This document shows, one piece after another, positions 35,598 to 45,702 of a DNA stretch of 64,000 nucleotides (within the stretch, counting starts at the first letter, position 1; the number at the start of each line of letters is the position of its first letter). This DNA comes from Prolixibacteraceae bacterium (GTDB taxonomy: Bacteria > Bacteroidota > Bacteroidia > Bacteroidales > Prolixibacteraceae). Location of the stretch: the NCBI GenBank assembly GCA_025210775.1, contig JAOARB010000009.1, forward strand, positions 28,799 through 92,798, read 5' to 3'. Made by a program: the position numbers and the translations under genes. The notes below the pieces were generated by a model. That model saw only the letters and a list, made by a program, of their open reading frames with translations. It had not been told where the DNA came from and did not search any database.

Positions 35598-36671
35598 TTA
35601 ATCGTGTGAGAACGCTGCTACTTTTGCTGAAGCGGTGTTGAACACTTGTGCTTCCTCGAAAGTGGTCATCTCGTTTAACATCGTTACCGATCCTTTGATG
35701 ATAGGATAGCAAATTGCTGCTCCTGTTCCTTCTCCCAATCTAAAGGATAGATTTAAGATTGGATCTCCATGCATATGATCAATCATTAGGGCATGTCCTT
35801 GCTCATCCGATTGGTGTGAGAAGAATGCATAATCCAATACGTTAGGTTCTATCTCAGAGGCTGCCAATAGTGCTGATGTTGTGATAAATCCATCGGTGAT
35901 CACCACCATCTTTTGTGCTGCTGCTTCTAACATACCACCACATATCGTAGCTATCTCTAATCCTCCAAATCGTGCTAAATTCTCTAATGGATTTTCCGAA
36001 ATGCCATGTTTCTTCATTGCCTCTTGGATAACCCATGCTTTATGGTTGACTCCATGACTGTCTAGTCCCGATCCTGGTCCTACACATGCTTTGATGTCGG
36101 TGTTGGTATATATTGATAGTAGGGCTGATGCTGGAGTGGTATTTCCAATTCCCATTTCACCAAATCCTACTACATTCACGCCTTCTTTGGCTACTTCACG
36201 AATCATCTGACGACCGTTCTCAATTGCCTGTAGACACTCTTCCATAGTCATGGCAGGTTCATGTAACATGTTTCTTGATCCTTTTCTTACTTTGGCTTGT
36301 ATCAATCGAGGATGCGGTGCAAAATCAAAATTAACTCCTGCATCGACTACTTTTAGATCAAAACCATACATGCGAGAGAATAGTCCAATGCCTCCTCCTA
36401 GTTCAAGAAAGTTTAAGCACTGTTGCCATGTCATCTTTGTTGGGCAAGGGCTCACACCCTCTTGACACACCTCATGGTCGGATGCCACAGTAAACATCGT
36501 GGGCTTAATCAGTTCTGGGGATAGGGTATCTTGTATTAAACCAATACGAAGAGCAATCTCTTCCATCTTTCCAAGCGATTTTACTGGTTTCGCTTTTTGA
36601 TTTAATTTCTCTTTAAGAAGCGCTTCTTTTGCTTTAGATACACTTTGAATCTTTAGATCTAAGATTTTCAT
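35598..36671 (-). CDS. cobT: Nicotinate-nucleotide--dimethylbenzimidazole phosphoribosyltransferase
   Basis: A 357-residue CobT. It shows GFGEMGIGNTTPASALLS, the GPGSGLD loop, and the catalytic glutamate in FRLGEGTGAAICYPI near the C-terminus. It activates the lower ligand base to its alpha-ribazole phosphate. It overlaps cbiB by 4 nt (ATGA), indicating translational coupling. Confidence 0.95.
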   Translation of the reverse strand: MKILDLKIQSVSKAKEALLKEKLNQKAKPVKSLGKMEEIALRIGLIQDTLSPELIKPTMFTVASDHEVCQEGVSPCPTKMTWQQCLNFLELGGGIGLFSRMYGFDLKVVDAGVNFDFAPHPRLIQAKVRKGSRNMLHEPAMTMEECLQAIENGRQMIREVAKEGVNVVGFGEMGIGNTTPASALLSIYTNTDIKACVGPGSGLDSHGVNHKAWVIQEAMKKHGISENPLENLARFGGLEIATICGGMLEAAAQKMVVITDGFITTSALLAASEIEPNVLDYAFFSHQSDEQGHALMIDHMHGDPILNLSFRLGEGTGAAICYPIIKGSVTMLNEMTTFEEAQVFNTASAKVAAFSHD

Positions 36672-37621
36672 GAGATGATTATTTTACTTAATTGTATGAC
36701 CAAAATAAGAATTATTGAAAGAATAAACACACGATGGTTGACACTACATGTCTTTTCTAAATCTTCTGTGGTGATCTTTTTACTGTGATCCCCAATAAAT
36801 GGTTTCTCTACCATTACCCCTCCATATAGGTGAGGTCCTCCAAATTGACAAGATAGTATCCCTGCTAATGCCGACTCTGGATATCCTGCATTGGGACTGG
36901 CATGTGCTTTTCTATATTTTTTTACCGATGTGATTACTGCTGGATTTAATGTGACTAAGAACATAAGTACTGCAGTGATGCGTGCCGGGATGTAATTGAC
37001 AATATCGTCTAGTTGTGCCGGGATTCGTCCGAAGCGCAAATAGCGATGGTTTTTATATCCTACCATCGAGTCGAAGGTGTTGATTAGTTTGTATCCCATC
37101 ACTCCTGGTACTCCTAATACTGCATACCAGAATAGTGGGGCTACTACACCATCGCTGAGATTCTCTGATAATGTCTCTAGCGTTGCAAGCCTTACTTCTT
37201 GCTCTGTTAGTACAGAAGTGTCTCTTCCGACAATACGAGATAGTTGTGCTCTTCCAGCATCTAGTCCTTCTGTATCTAGTTTATTTATAACCGCTTTACC
37301 TTCGGCTATCAACGTTCTGTTGGCTATTCCCATCCACAACATATAAGTGGCAAAGACCAAATATAACCATGGGGAGAAAGCTTCTAAAATCATCGTGGTA
37401 AATCCTAAAACGACTACCAAAATCAGTAGATAGAAGAAGATCATCATGGCTCCCTTTTGTACTCGTAGGTTTCCATGATTCCACTGTTTTTCTCCCCATG
37501 ATATCGCCTTTCCAAAATAGATAATAGGGTGAGGTATCGAAATGGGATCCCCAAAAAGATAGTCCAACACCAAAGCCATTACTGGTATTATAAATGGAAT
37601 AAGCGCTACTGTATTTGTCAT
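36668..37621 (-). CDS. cbiB: Adenosylcobinamide-phosphate synthase
   Basis: A 317-residue integral membrane protein. DYLFGDPISIPHPIIYFGK at the N-terminus, LSDGVVAPLFWYAVLGVPG and NAGYPESALAGILSCQFGG are CbiB/CobD signatures. It attaches aminopropanol phosphate to cobyric acid. The aminopropanol phosphate is made by the decarboxylase encoded upstream, which overlaps by 4 nt. Confidence 0.94.
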   Translation of the reverse strand: MTNTVALIPFIIPVMALVLDYLFGDPISIPHPIIYFGKAISWGEKQWNHGNLRVQKGAMMIFFYLLILVVVLGFTTMILEAFSPWLYLVFATYMLWMGIANRTLIAEGKAVINKLDTEGLDAGRAQLSRIVGRDTSVLTEQEVRLATLETLSENLSDGVVAPLFWYAVLGVPGVMGYKLINTFDSMVGYKNHRYLRFGRIPAQLDDIVNYIPARITAVLMFLVTLNPAVITSVKKYRKAHASPNAGYPESALAGILSCQFGGPHLYGGVMVEKPFIGDHSKKITTEDLEKTCSVNHRVFILSIILILVIQLSKIIIS

Positions 37622-38637
37622 GATTCGAATATGTTTTTTAATGCTTCTACGATATGTCTATCTTTCTCTTCACCAAGAGCTGCAATACGTATATGATAGG
37701 GGCTGAGTCCTCTGAAATTAGAGGCATCTCGAACCAAAATACCATATTCATTTACCAACTTCTCTTTTAGCTCTTCGCTCTTTATAGGCGTTCTAAAAAG
37801 AAAGAAACCTGTCTCAGACTCTTCTACCTCTATGTTTGATATGTTCGATAGTGCGGTCTGTAGTTTGCGGCTGTTCTCTAAATATTGCTCTAAAAGAATT
37901 TGATCATATGGTGGATGATCTAAAAGATAATTGCCTGCAGTCAATGCCATACTGTTAACACTCCATGGTGGACGAATAGAATGCAATGACGCTATCGTTT
38001 CAGGAGAACTATAGACCACTCCTAAACGTAGTCCAGGAATAGCAAAGTTCTTTGTAAGACTCTGCATTACAATTAAATTGTGATGGTTGGAGCATTCGCT
38101 AACCAAAGAATGATCTTCGGCGATGAGCTCCATATAGGCCTCGTCAATAATAAAAAGAGTCTGTGGAAATGCTTTTACTTTCTCTATCAACTCTGCCTTG
38201 GTGTATATCTTTCCTGTCGGATTGTTGGGATTACATATCCAGCATAGATCGTAGTTCCCAAGATCTGTAGATGAAAACTCTTTCTCCGAGATATAACTGT
38301 TGTGATGACCAAATTGGATTGTGGCATCTTCATACTCCGAAAAGGCAGGATAGACAATAGCCGACCTCTTTTCTCTATAATGTTGGGCAATAAGATATAT
38401 TGCCTCTGCTATTCCATTAAAAGCACCAATATGCTCTGAAGCCAATTGATGTTTCTGACTTAATTTCTCTATCAGACTCTCCGAAAAACATTCCGGATAA
38501 CTTCCGATAGACGAGATCTTTTGACAGAGATGCTCTTTTAATGCTTTTGATGGTCCTAAGGGCCATATATTTGTACTATGGTTGGCTACCATGGTACGGG
38601 AATATCGATAACTGTCGTCTCCGTGACCGTAATGCAT
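37618..38637 (-). CDS. Threonine-phosphate decarboxylase (CobD-type, PLP enzyme)
   Basis: A 339-residue fold-type I PLP enzyme. WICNPNNPTGKIY and FIIDEAYMELI are class I aminotransferase blocks, and the Schiff-base lysine lies in QSLTKNFAIPGLRLG. It converts threonine-O-3-phosphate to aminopropanol phosphate for the CbiB step. It could be mistaken for histidinol-phosphate aminotransferase, but the operon context settles the call. Naming differs between organisms (CobD in Salmonella), so no symbol is given. Confidence 0.9.
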   Translation of the reverse strand: MHYGHGDDSYRYSRTMVANHSTNIWPLGPSKALKEHLCQKISSIGSYPECFSESLIEKLSQKHQLASEHIGAFNGIAEAIYLIAQHYREKRSAIVYPAFSEYEDATIQFGHHNSYISEKEFSSTDLGNYDLCWICNPNNPTGKIYTKAELIEKVKAFPQTLFIIDEAYMELIAEDHSLVSECSNHHNLIVMQSLTKNFAIPGLRLGVVYSSPETIASLHSIRPPWSVNSMALTAGNYLLDHPPYDQILLEQYLENSRKLQTALSNISNIEVEESETGFFLFRTPIKSEELKEKLVNEYGILVRDASNFRGLSPYHIRIAALGEEKDRHIVEALKNIFES

Positions 38638-38657
38638 TTTTCTTTCTCTTTCGTGAT

Positions 38658-40136
38658 TTAATCTATAAGCGATTGATAGATGGTGTCCATATCTAAATGG
38701 GCACGGAAATGATCTGCCAAAAGATCATACTGGCGATCTTTAAACGTGGCATAATCTTCCTCAATATTGTTTTTCTCCTCTATATACGGAGCCAATATAT
38801 CTTCTATCACGACAGGATTGTCTAAGATGCCATGGATATAACTACCCCAACATCTTTCCGATTGCATTACTCCCTCTTTGCCATCTTCTTTGATATTTAG
38901 TGCTTCACACTGCGTTCCAAATGTGGAACGTCCCATATGAATCTCATATCCTTGACATGGTGTGTCGTATTGCTTATATTTAAATGTAGTCTGCTCGGTG
39001 ACCTTCTCTTTGGTCATGGTGGTCTGAATATCGAGTAACCCCAATCCTGGTAGCTCTTTGATCGATCCTTCTATCCCTTCTGGGTCTAAGATGCGTTGCC
39101 CCATGATCTGATATCCACCACAGATACCTATCACTGTCTTTCCATTACGATGAGCTTTGATGATTGCTTTGGCGACCCCATTATGTTGTAGCTCTTGCAA
39201 ATCGGCTAGCGTATTTTTAGATCCTGGAAGAAGGACAATATCTGCTTTGTCGATCTCCAATACATTGTTGGTGTAGTAAAGATGAACACGAGGATCTCTC
39301 TCTAATACTGCAAAATCAGTGAAATTGGCCATCTTCTCGAATAGTATCACTGCTATATTGATCTTGCCATCTTGAGCGAATTTCGATTTGTATCCTAGTG
39401 ATACCGAATCTTCTTCCTCAATATAAATATCTTTAAAAGCAGGTATTACCCCAACAACAGGAACCCCTGTTAGATCTTCTAGTATCTTTCTCCCTTCGTC
39501 AAAAAGGGCAATGTCTCCACGAAATTTATTGATGATGATCCCTTTGATCTGCTTTCTCTCTTCTGGTGTTAGTAACTCAATGGAGCCATATACACTACCG
39601 AAAACACCACCTCGGTCAATGTCTGCTACCAAATAAGTGGAGGCATCGCTATAAACGGCCATCGACATATTGGTTACATCTCTGTGGCGTAGGTTTAGTT
39701 CCGAAATAGATCCTGCTCCTTCTAATACTATTGGGTTATATCTTTGCTCTAAACGATCAAAGGCTTGGTGTGCAGCATCGACCAACTGTTGTTGGTTGCC
39801 ATCTCTAAAATATTGTACCGCTGAACGGTTTCCTATTGGCTTTCCATTTAAAACGATCTGCGACATCTTCTCGCCTGAAGGCTTCAGAAGAATTGGATTC
39901 ATGTCAGTGTGACAATCTACTCTACAAGCCTCTGCTTGTACTGCTTGCGCTCTTCCTATTTCAAAACCATCAGGGGTGGCAAAACTATTTAATGACATGT
40001 TTTGTGCCTTGTAGGGTGCAGGAGTGTATCCATCCTGAAGAAGTATTCTACAAAGTGCTGTATTAACGATGCTTTTGCCCACATCGGAACCTGTTCCCAC
40101 AAACATGATGGGTTTTAATTGTCTCTTTTTATCCAC
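38658..40136 (-). CDS. cobQ: Cobyric acid synthase
   Basis: A 492-residue CobQ/CbiP amidotransferase. The N-terminal nucleotide site has GTGSDVGKS (14-22) and NMSLNSFATPDGFEIGRAQ follows. The C-terminal glutaminase domain has VIGICGGYQIMG with the catalytic Cys and the family block CQGYEIHMGRS. It amidates four side chains of adenosylcobyrinate diamide. It is the first gene of the operon, with the cobalamin riboswitch in its leader. Confidence 0.95.
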   Translation of the reverse strand: MDKKRQLKPIMFVGTGSDVGKSIVNTALCRILLQDGYTPAPYKAQNMSLNSFATPDGFEIGRAQAVQAEACRVDCHTDMNPILLKPSGEKMSQIVLNGKPIGNRSAVQYFRDGNQQQLVDAAHQAFDRLEQRYNPIVLEGAGSISELNLRHRDVTNMSMAVYSDASTYLVADIDRGGVFGSVYGSIELLTPEERKQIKGIIINKFRGDIALFDEGRKILEDLTGVPVVGVIPAFKDIYIEEEDSVSLGYKSKFAQDGKINIAVILFEKMANFTDFAVLERDPRVHLYYTNNVLEIDKADIVLLPGSKNTLADLQELQHNGVAKAIIKAHRNGKTVIGICGGYQIMGQRILDPEGIEGSIKELPGLGLLDIQTTMTKEKVTEQTTFKYKQYDTPCQGYEIHMGRSTFGTQCEALNIKEDGKEGVMQSERCWGSYIHGILDNPVVIEDILAPYIEEKNNIEEDYATFKDRQYDLLADHFRAHLDMDTIYQSLID

Positions 40137-40289
40137 GGATCATTGTGCAAAATAGGGAAGCGAAAACGAGTCTTCTAACTTTTGATACACGACTATATAA
40201 GCACCATCGACTATAGATGAAATGCTTCTAATATGGTGTGCTATAAAAGGATAAAATAACTCTTACTCCCGAAAGTTAATTTATTTTTT

Positions 40290-40466
40290 CTACTAAAAAG
40301 ATTCAGGTCTTCCGGCTTTCTTCTTTTCTACCTCCTTCCCATTGTATATACAACAGTGGTTCTGTATAGAAAAGTGGTAAAATAATTTTTTACCTAAGAT
40401 CTACGGCTGCGGGTACAGCTTTGGTCACTTCTCATTACTTATGAGAATCCCAAATTCCCTTTATCT
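40290..40466 (-). promoter_or_regulatory. Cobalamin riboswitch controlling the cob operon
   Basis: On the minus strand the leader contains, in order, AAGGGAATTTGGGAT, GAAGTGACCAAAGCTGTACC, CCCGCAGCCGTAGATCTTAGG, ACCACTG, TGGGAAGGAGGTAGAAA, and GCCGGAAGACCTGAAT. These are the conserved strings of the AdoCbl/B12 box riboswitch. The ORF begins about 150 nt further on. An expression platform, perhaps the TTTCGGGAGTAAGAG region, should mask the start when B12 is bound. Confidence 0.92.
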
Positions 40467-40472
40467 TTCGAG

Positions 40473-40480
40473 CAAAGATG
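40473..40480 (-). promoter_or_regulatory. Probable -7 box for the riboswitch transcript
   Basis: CATCTTTG on the minus strand has one mismatch to TAnnTTTG and predicts a start right at the riboswitch 5' end. The remaining DNA 40481-40773 shows no gene. Confidence 0.5.
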
Positions 40481-40773
40481 CAACTTTTATTTCTTAAAAG
40501 GGACCTTTTTAATCTTTTTATCTTTTGCCTTTGGCCTTTGTTTATTCCCCTGTTGTTGTGCTTAATACTCTTTTGTGTTAATCCCAACCTTCTACATCCC
40601 TATAAATAGGGAACTTATTCAGAATTGATTTGTTATAGTACTTGTATGAATCCCATTTTATCCCTGTTTCTTGTACCCAAACAGTAATGATACAAATAAA
40701 CATCTTTGTGCTTTGATATGGTGATTCTGATTTGTCTGATATGATGGACTGTTTTATTAAAAAAAATGACCCA

Positions 40774-41184
40774 ATGAATGCCTTTAAAAAAATAATGATC
40801 GTTGTTGATAATAGTGCAAATAATAAGAAAGTGATGGCTTATGGTACTAAAATAGCTAGAGCTTTTAAGTCGGAGATTATCCTAGCCTCTGTTACTACTG
40901 AACCTGTCGATAGTATTGGTACTATCGATCTGCTTAGATTAAAAGAGCAAACTAGAGCTCTTTTTTGTGAATTTGCTTCTCCTATTTATAATAATTTTGT
41001 CCATTCTATAGTTCTGGAACTAAATGATTCTTGTGCGCTAGAGAGTTGTGCCGAAAAAGAAAATGTCGATATCCTTATTATTGGTGCTAATTTAAGCTAT
41101 TGGATTGAAGATTATATGAAATGTAATACCCGTAGATATATACATAATCGTATTCAAACAGCATTAATGATAGTCCCAATGTAA
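40774..41184 (+). CDS. Universal-stress-protein-like protein (truncated nucleotide motif)
   Basis: 136 residues from the ATG at 40774; in-frame starts at 40732 and 40741 are possible. FKKIMIVVDNSANNKKVMAY and KIARAFKSEIILASVTTEPV match the Usp alpha/beta fold, and ENVDILIIGANLSYWIEDY aligns with the end of the fold. The usual G-2x-G-9x-G-(S/T) ATP motif is not present, so it is probably a non-ATP-binding Usp. It is a cytosolic single gene; function unknown beyond family. Confidence 0.7.
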   Translation: MNAFKKIMIVVDNSANNKKVMAYGTKIARAFKSEIILASVTTEPVDSIGTIDLLRLKEQTRALFCEFASPIYNNFVHSIVLELNDSCALESCAEKENVDILIIGANLSYWIEDYMKCNTRRYIHNRIQTALMIVPM

Positions 41185-41291
41185 CTTTTTAAATAAAAAT
41201 ATTTATTGATTATAGGGGTTAGGCTATTTTTATACGTCTTTAGTGTATATGCTGTTTTAAGAGTAGCGCTTACATGTTGTTATACAACGAA

Positions 41292-43541
41292 ATGAAAGTC
41301 AAAAAAATATTTATGCTTAAATACCTGAAATTAACGGTCGTTTGTTTTTTAATCTTCTCTTCTGCTCATGCACAAGTGATCAATAAGACACCTTACGATA
41401 ACCTTAAACTTGGCCTGGTCCTTAGTGGTGGCGGAGCACGAGGTTTAGCTCATGTAGGCGTTCTTGAGGTGCTTGATAGTCTGGGAATACGTCCCTCTTA
41501 TATTACAGGTACCAGTATGGGAAGTATCGTGGGTGGTTTGTATTCTATTGGGTATAGCGGGAAGGAAATACGTGAGATTGTAACGAAACTTGACTGGGAG
41601 CCTTTGCTTTCAGACCACCGTCCCCTTAGTGGTGTCGACTTGAAAGAAAAAGAGATCTTAGGCCGTTCAATGTTCTCTTTCTCTTTAAAAAAGAAACGTT
41701 TTCAACTCCCTTCAGGTATATTGCAAGGACATCATATTATTCGAATGCTAGATAGTCTGGTGTCCATGAAATCGGTACCTAAAGATTTTGATCAATTCCC
41801 AATTCCATTTCGTGCCATCACTACCGATCTTATGAGTGGTTCTACCTATGTCTTTGACCATGGTGAACTATCTATTGCCATGAGAGCTTCTATGGCAATA
41901 CCTACTGCTTTTACTCCTGTACGTTATCAAGGAAAGGTATTGGTTGATGGGGGGGTAATCGATAATCTACCTATTGAAGAGATACGTAATATGGGGGCTG
42001 ATGTAGTACTTGCTGTGAATGTTGGCTATATCGAACAACCGACGGAAGGAGATTTGAGCTCTTTGGTGGGGGTACTTAATAAAGTCTCTACCCTTTATGG
42101 TCGAAATGAAACCTTTAGAACCAAAAAGGATGCAGACTATTTACTGCAACCTAACCTAAAAGACTATAGTATTACTGCTTTTGGGAAGTCTTCTGAAATC
42201 ATTCAACTCGGATATCTTGCAGCCCAACAAAAGGCGGATATTCTAGAGCAATTGCCACATAAAAGATTTACGAAATATAACGATAGTCTTATTCGTGCTC
42301 ATAAGGTACTGGATATCGAATATTATGGCATCCCAGAAGAGACTGCTGAAGTCTTTAATCATAGGCTCAACTTTAAAAAAGGAGTGGAGGTAGACCAAAA
42401 AGAACTATCTCGCTGGCTCTCTATTTTAGATGCTACCGATCGGTTTCATTGGATACAATATTCTTTTGAGGAGAAAGCAGAAGGAAGTATCCTAAAACTT
42501 CATTTTAATAAAAAAGAGAGACGACAGGTTGATTTCCGGTTGGCCTACCATAACAGCTCTAAACTAGAGATGGCAATACAATATCAAGCTATCGATTCGA
42601 CACTTATCAATCGTCGTTTTTTGTCTGTGTTAAACCTCTCTTCTACTCCAGACTTCCTTCTTTCATATGAGTTCTATTTTGGAGATAAAAGACATGTCGG
42701 TATTGAAAATCGTATTCTATTCGAAAATCAATATATCCCTATCTATCAAGAAAACGATCGTCTTGGGACACTTTCTTTGGTCGACCTTCGTCAAGAGGTG
42801 AATGTCAATTACTATCTCTCCCAAAATGGTCGATTACAGTTCTCTATAAAGGGAGAATTTGACCGCATGAAACCCAAAGATGGACTAAGTTTATGGGTCT
42901 TTGAGAATCAATCTATTGGACAAATCTCATTGGCTAGTCATATACGTTACACATATAATACCCTTAATCGAAGTTTTCTACCTAAAAGCGGTTGGCTCCT
43001 TGATATGGACTATAATGTAAAGATTCCTGTGGAAGTATCCGATGAAGAAGAAATTGAAAATGAACTCAACTTTGATGGCGATGATTTTGGATTCTTCTCT
43101 CAACTGAATTTTACCCTTCTAAAACCATTTGCTTTGAACAATAGATGGACTTTCACTGTAGATATGAAAGCTGGTTTATCTTTTAGTAGTATGAACTCGT
43201 TAGATCGATATATCTTAGGAGGTATACATAGTGAAGAATTTAGTCGTATCATTCCTGTTGCAGGAGTCGGTTACGGTCAATATGTGGCCAACTCCTATTA
43301 TGCACTAGGAGCTTCCTTACGCTATCGTATTGGATCGGATTTCTTTGTAAGAGGAAAATGTAGCGTCCTCGGTGCCGCCGACGAACCTGTACAGTCGTTC
43401 GAGAGTGAAGCCTTTTATGTTCCTGCTATCGATGTAGGGGTAGGATATCGATCTATTTTAGGAGATATGAGCTTTAACTTTGGATACAATTTCGATGACC
43501 ACCACAGTTATTGGAACATCTCTTTCTATCCTTTCAGATAA
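41292..43541 (+). CDS. Patatin-like phospholipase with C-terminal outer-membrane barrel
   Basis: About 749 residues from the ATG at 41292; starts at 41274 or 41313 are also in frame. The signal peptide ends SSAHAQ. The patatin domain has the oxyanion loop GGGARGLAHVGVLE, nucleophile Ser75 in GTSMG and catalytic Asp219 in VDGGVIDNLP. The second half reads like a POTRA-plus-16-strand barrel of the BamA/PlpD type (QVDFRLAYHNSS, LGASLRYRIGSDFFVRG, FNFGYNFDDHHSYW, ending in Phe-Arg). It is probably an outer-membrane-anchored lipase acting at the surface or periplasmic face. The catalytic dyad is intact. Confidence 0.88.
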   Translation: MKVKKIFMLKYLKLTVVCFLIFSSAHAQVINKTPYDNLKLGLVLSGGGARGLAHVGVLEVLDSLGIRPSYITGTSMGSIVGGLYSIGYSGKEIREIVTKLDWEPLLSDHRPLSGVDLKEKEILGRSMFSFSLKKKRFQLPSGILQGHHIIRMLDSLVSMKSVPKDFDQFPIPFRAITTDLMSGSTYVFDHGELSIAMRASMAIPTAFTPVRYQGKVLVDGGVIDNLPIEEIRNMGADVVLAVNVGYIEQPTEGDLSSLVGVLNKVSTLYGRNETFRTKKDADYLLQPNLKDYSITAFGKSSEIIQLGYLAAQQKADILEQLPHKRFTKYNDSLIRAHKVLDIEYYGIPEETAEVFNHRLNFKKGVEVDQKELSRWLSILDATDRFHWIQYSFEEKAEGSILKLHFNKKERRQVDFRLAYHNSSKLEMAIQYQAIDSTLINRRFLSVLNLSSTPDFLLSYEFYFGDKRHVGIENRILFENQYIPIYQENDRLGTLSLVDLRQEVNVNYYLSQNGRLQFSIKGEFDRMKPKDGLSLWVFENQSIGQISLASHIRYTYNTLNRSFLPKSGWLLDMDYNVKIPVEVSDEEEIENELNFDGDDFGFFSQLNFTLLKPFALNNRWTFTVDMKAGLSFSSMNSLDRYILGGIHSEEFSRIIPVAGVGYGQYVANSYYALGASLRYRIGSDFFVRGKCSVLGAADEPVQSFESEAFYVPAIDVGVGYRSILGDMSFNFGYNFDDHHSYWNISFYPFR

Positions 43542-43579
43542 AAAGAATTCGAAGTTAACTATTGTTTAACCTTGCACTC

Positions 43580-43609
43580 TTTGACTCTACTAATTTTAAA
43601 CTATCTTTG
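43580..43609 (+). promoter_or_regulatory. Promoter of the SulP gene
   Basis: TTTG (43580-43583), 18 nt, TATCTTTG (43602-43609), 24 nt before the start codon. Confidence 0.75.
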
Positions 43610-43633
43610 CAGACTTTTGTAAAAAAATAATAT

Positions 43634-45244
43634 ATGGAATTATTAGAACGTAGATCGAAGAATGTTAAAAGTGACATTCTATCAGGGTTGACGGTGGCGC
43701 TAGCTCTTGTTCCTGAGGCAGTGGCCTTTGCTTTTGTTGCTGGCGTGGATCCATTGGTCGGACTTTATGCAGCTTTTATGATTGGATTGGTTACCTCTGT
43801 TCTTGGTGGTCGTCCTGGTATGATATCAGGTGCTACAGGTGCCTTAGCTGTCGTAATGGTATCATTGGTTCGTGAAGGAAATGAAATGGGAATGCATTGG
43901 GCTACTCCAGTAGAAAATGCAGGATTATATTATCTCTTTGCTACGGTGATCCTAATGGGATTTATTCAAGTCCTTTGTGGTGTTTTTAAACTAGGTAAGT
44001 TTGTACGATTGATTCCTCATCCTGTGATGATGGGATTCGTTAACGGTCTGGCTATCGTGATCTTTATGGCCCAACTAGGTATGTTTACTACCATGGTAGA
44101 TGGACAAAAAGTATGGTTAGAAGGATCTCCTCTATGGTTAATGATCGGATTGGTTGCAGCAACGATGGCAATCATCTATTTCCTTCCTAAACTTACGAAA
44201 AAAATACCAGCAGGTTTGGTGGCTATCCTTACTGTTTCTCTTGTGGTTATCTTCCAACATCTAGATGTGGCTACTGTAGGTAGTTTCGTTCGCGATAGCG
44301 GTGGTAATGGTATCAAAGGAGGTCTTCCTATTCCTCAGTTTGATGTGCTTAAGCAATTGCCATTTAGCTTGGAAACACTTTATTTTATCCTTCCATACTC
44401 TTTAATCTTGGCTGCTATCGGTCTTATTGAGTCGTTGATGACACTAAACCTTATCGATGAAATCACTGAGACTCGTGGAAATGCAAACAGAGAATGTATG
44501 GCACAAGGTACAGCAAACATCATCACTGGTATCTTTGGTGGTATGGGTGGTTGCGCAATGATTGGTCAATCGATTATCAATATTCAGAACGGAGGACGTG
44601 GTCGTCTTTCTGGTATTGTAGCAGCATTAGCACTATTGTCTTTTATCCTTTTCGGTTCAAGCTATATCGAAATGGTACCTATTGCAGCGCTAGTGGGAGT
44701 AATGTTTATGGTGGTTATTGGAACTTTCGAATGGTCTACTTTTAGAGTAATACATAAGATTCCTAAAACGGATGCTATCGTGATTATCCTAGTGACTTCA
44801 CTAACGGTTATCTTCGATTTAGCTGTTGCTGTAGGAGTAGGAGTCGTAGTTTCGGCAATGGTATTTGCATGGGAAAGTGCAAAACGTATTCGTGCTCGTA
44901 AAACGATCAAAGAAGACGGTACCAAAGTGTACGAAATATGGGGACCTCTTTTCTTTGGTTCTACCTCTACCTTTATGCAGAAATTTGATGTACGTAACGA
45001 TCCAGAGAAAGTAGAGATCGACTTTATCGAATCAAAAATCTCTGACCAATCGGCAGTAGAATCATTATCTACACTGGTTCAAAAATATGAAGGTTTAGGA
45101 AAAACAGTTATCCTAAAACACCTTAGTGAAGATTGTAAGCGTCTATTGATCAAAGCTAATGCACACTTCTCTACAATTATCGAAAACGATATCGATGATC
45201 CACGTTACTATGTTGTAACAGATATCATGGCAGAAGTAAAATAA
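43634..45244 (+). CDS. SulP-family anion transporter with STAS domain
   Basis: A 536-residue protein with 12-14 membrane segments. VKSDILSGLTVALALVPEAVAFAF is the N-terminal SulP signature, and GGMGGCAMIGQSIINIQNGG a conserved core loop. The C-terminal ~100 residues form a cytosolic STAS domain. It transports sulfate, bicarbonate or a related anion; the substrate is not readable. Monocistronic, with promoter and terminator visible. Confidence 0.92.
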   Translation: MELLERRSKNVKSDILSGLTVALALVPEAVAFAFVAGVDPLVGLYAAFMIGLVTSVLGGRPGMISGATGALAVVMVSLVREGNEMGMHWATPVENAGLYYLFATVILMGFIQVLCGVFKLGKFVRLIPHPVMMGFVNGLAIVIFMAQLGMFTTMVDGQKVWLEGSPLWLMIGLVAATMAIIYFLPKLTKKIPAGLVAILTVSLVVIFQHLDVATVGSFVRDSGGNGIKGGLPIPQFDVLKQLPFSLETLYFILPYSLILAAIGLIESLMTLNLIDEITETRGNANRECMAQGTANIITGIFGGMGGCAMIGQSIINIQNGGRGRLSGIVAALALLSFILFGSSYIEMVPIAALVGVMFMVVIGTFEWSTFRVIHKIPKTDAIVIILVTSLTVIFDLAVAVGVGVVVSAMVFAWESAKRIRARKTIKEDGTKVYEIWGPLFFGSTSTFMQKFDVRNDPEKVEIDFIESKISDQSAVESLSTLVQKYEGLGKTVILKHLSEDCKRLLIKANAHFSTIIENDIDDPRYYVVTDIMAEVK

Positions 45245-45288
45245 TCGATCTTTCAATATTTTCATTAAAACGAAAATATCAAAACATA

Positions 45289-45327
45289 AAAAAGAGGCTC
45301 CTCGTCATTTGAGAGAGCCTCTTTTTT
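45289..45327 (+). terminator. Terminator of the SulP gene
   Basis: The stem AAAGAGGCTC (45291-45300) / GAGCCTCTTT (45315-45324) runs into seven T. Confidence 0.9.
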
Positions 45328-45407
45328 TATGTTTTGTATTTTATGACTTTCGGGAGCAAAATAACAAGATACGTGGAACGTTTGTGTTTGAATTCCCTGT
45401 TATGCAA

Positions 45408-45690
45408 TGTGGTTTTAGTTAAAAAGGGCGGACATGCGGATCTGTCTTTATAATGCATATAATCAATATCTTATGATGTCGTGTCAAACAAAAAATATCC
45501 GTGCGAATCCTTTTTTATCCGTGATTATCCACCCATCATTTAACCTTAAATATATACAATCTTATTATGTCACCCCCTTTGGAGGTTCTGTTGAAGCAAT
45601 GTATTAATATGCTGTTTAATGGAAACAAAAAAGATCCCTTCAAACCCGTGTTCAAGTCCACCCATCATGCAATATTAAGCAATGCATTTG
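45408..45690. repeat. Dispersed intergenic repeat field, copy 2
   Basis: Contains AATGTGGTTTTAGTTAAAAA then GGGCGGACATGCGGATCTG (a decayed form of the palindrome seen intact at 48889), the ATAATGCATATAATCA module, two AATCCGTG/CACCCATCAT units, and ATGTCACCCCCTTTGGAGGT. No gene is seen. Confidence 0.75.
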
Positions 45691-45702
45691 TGATATTTCA
45701 AA

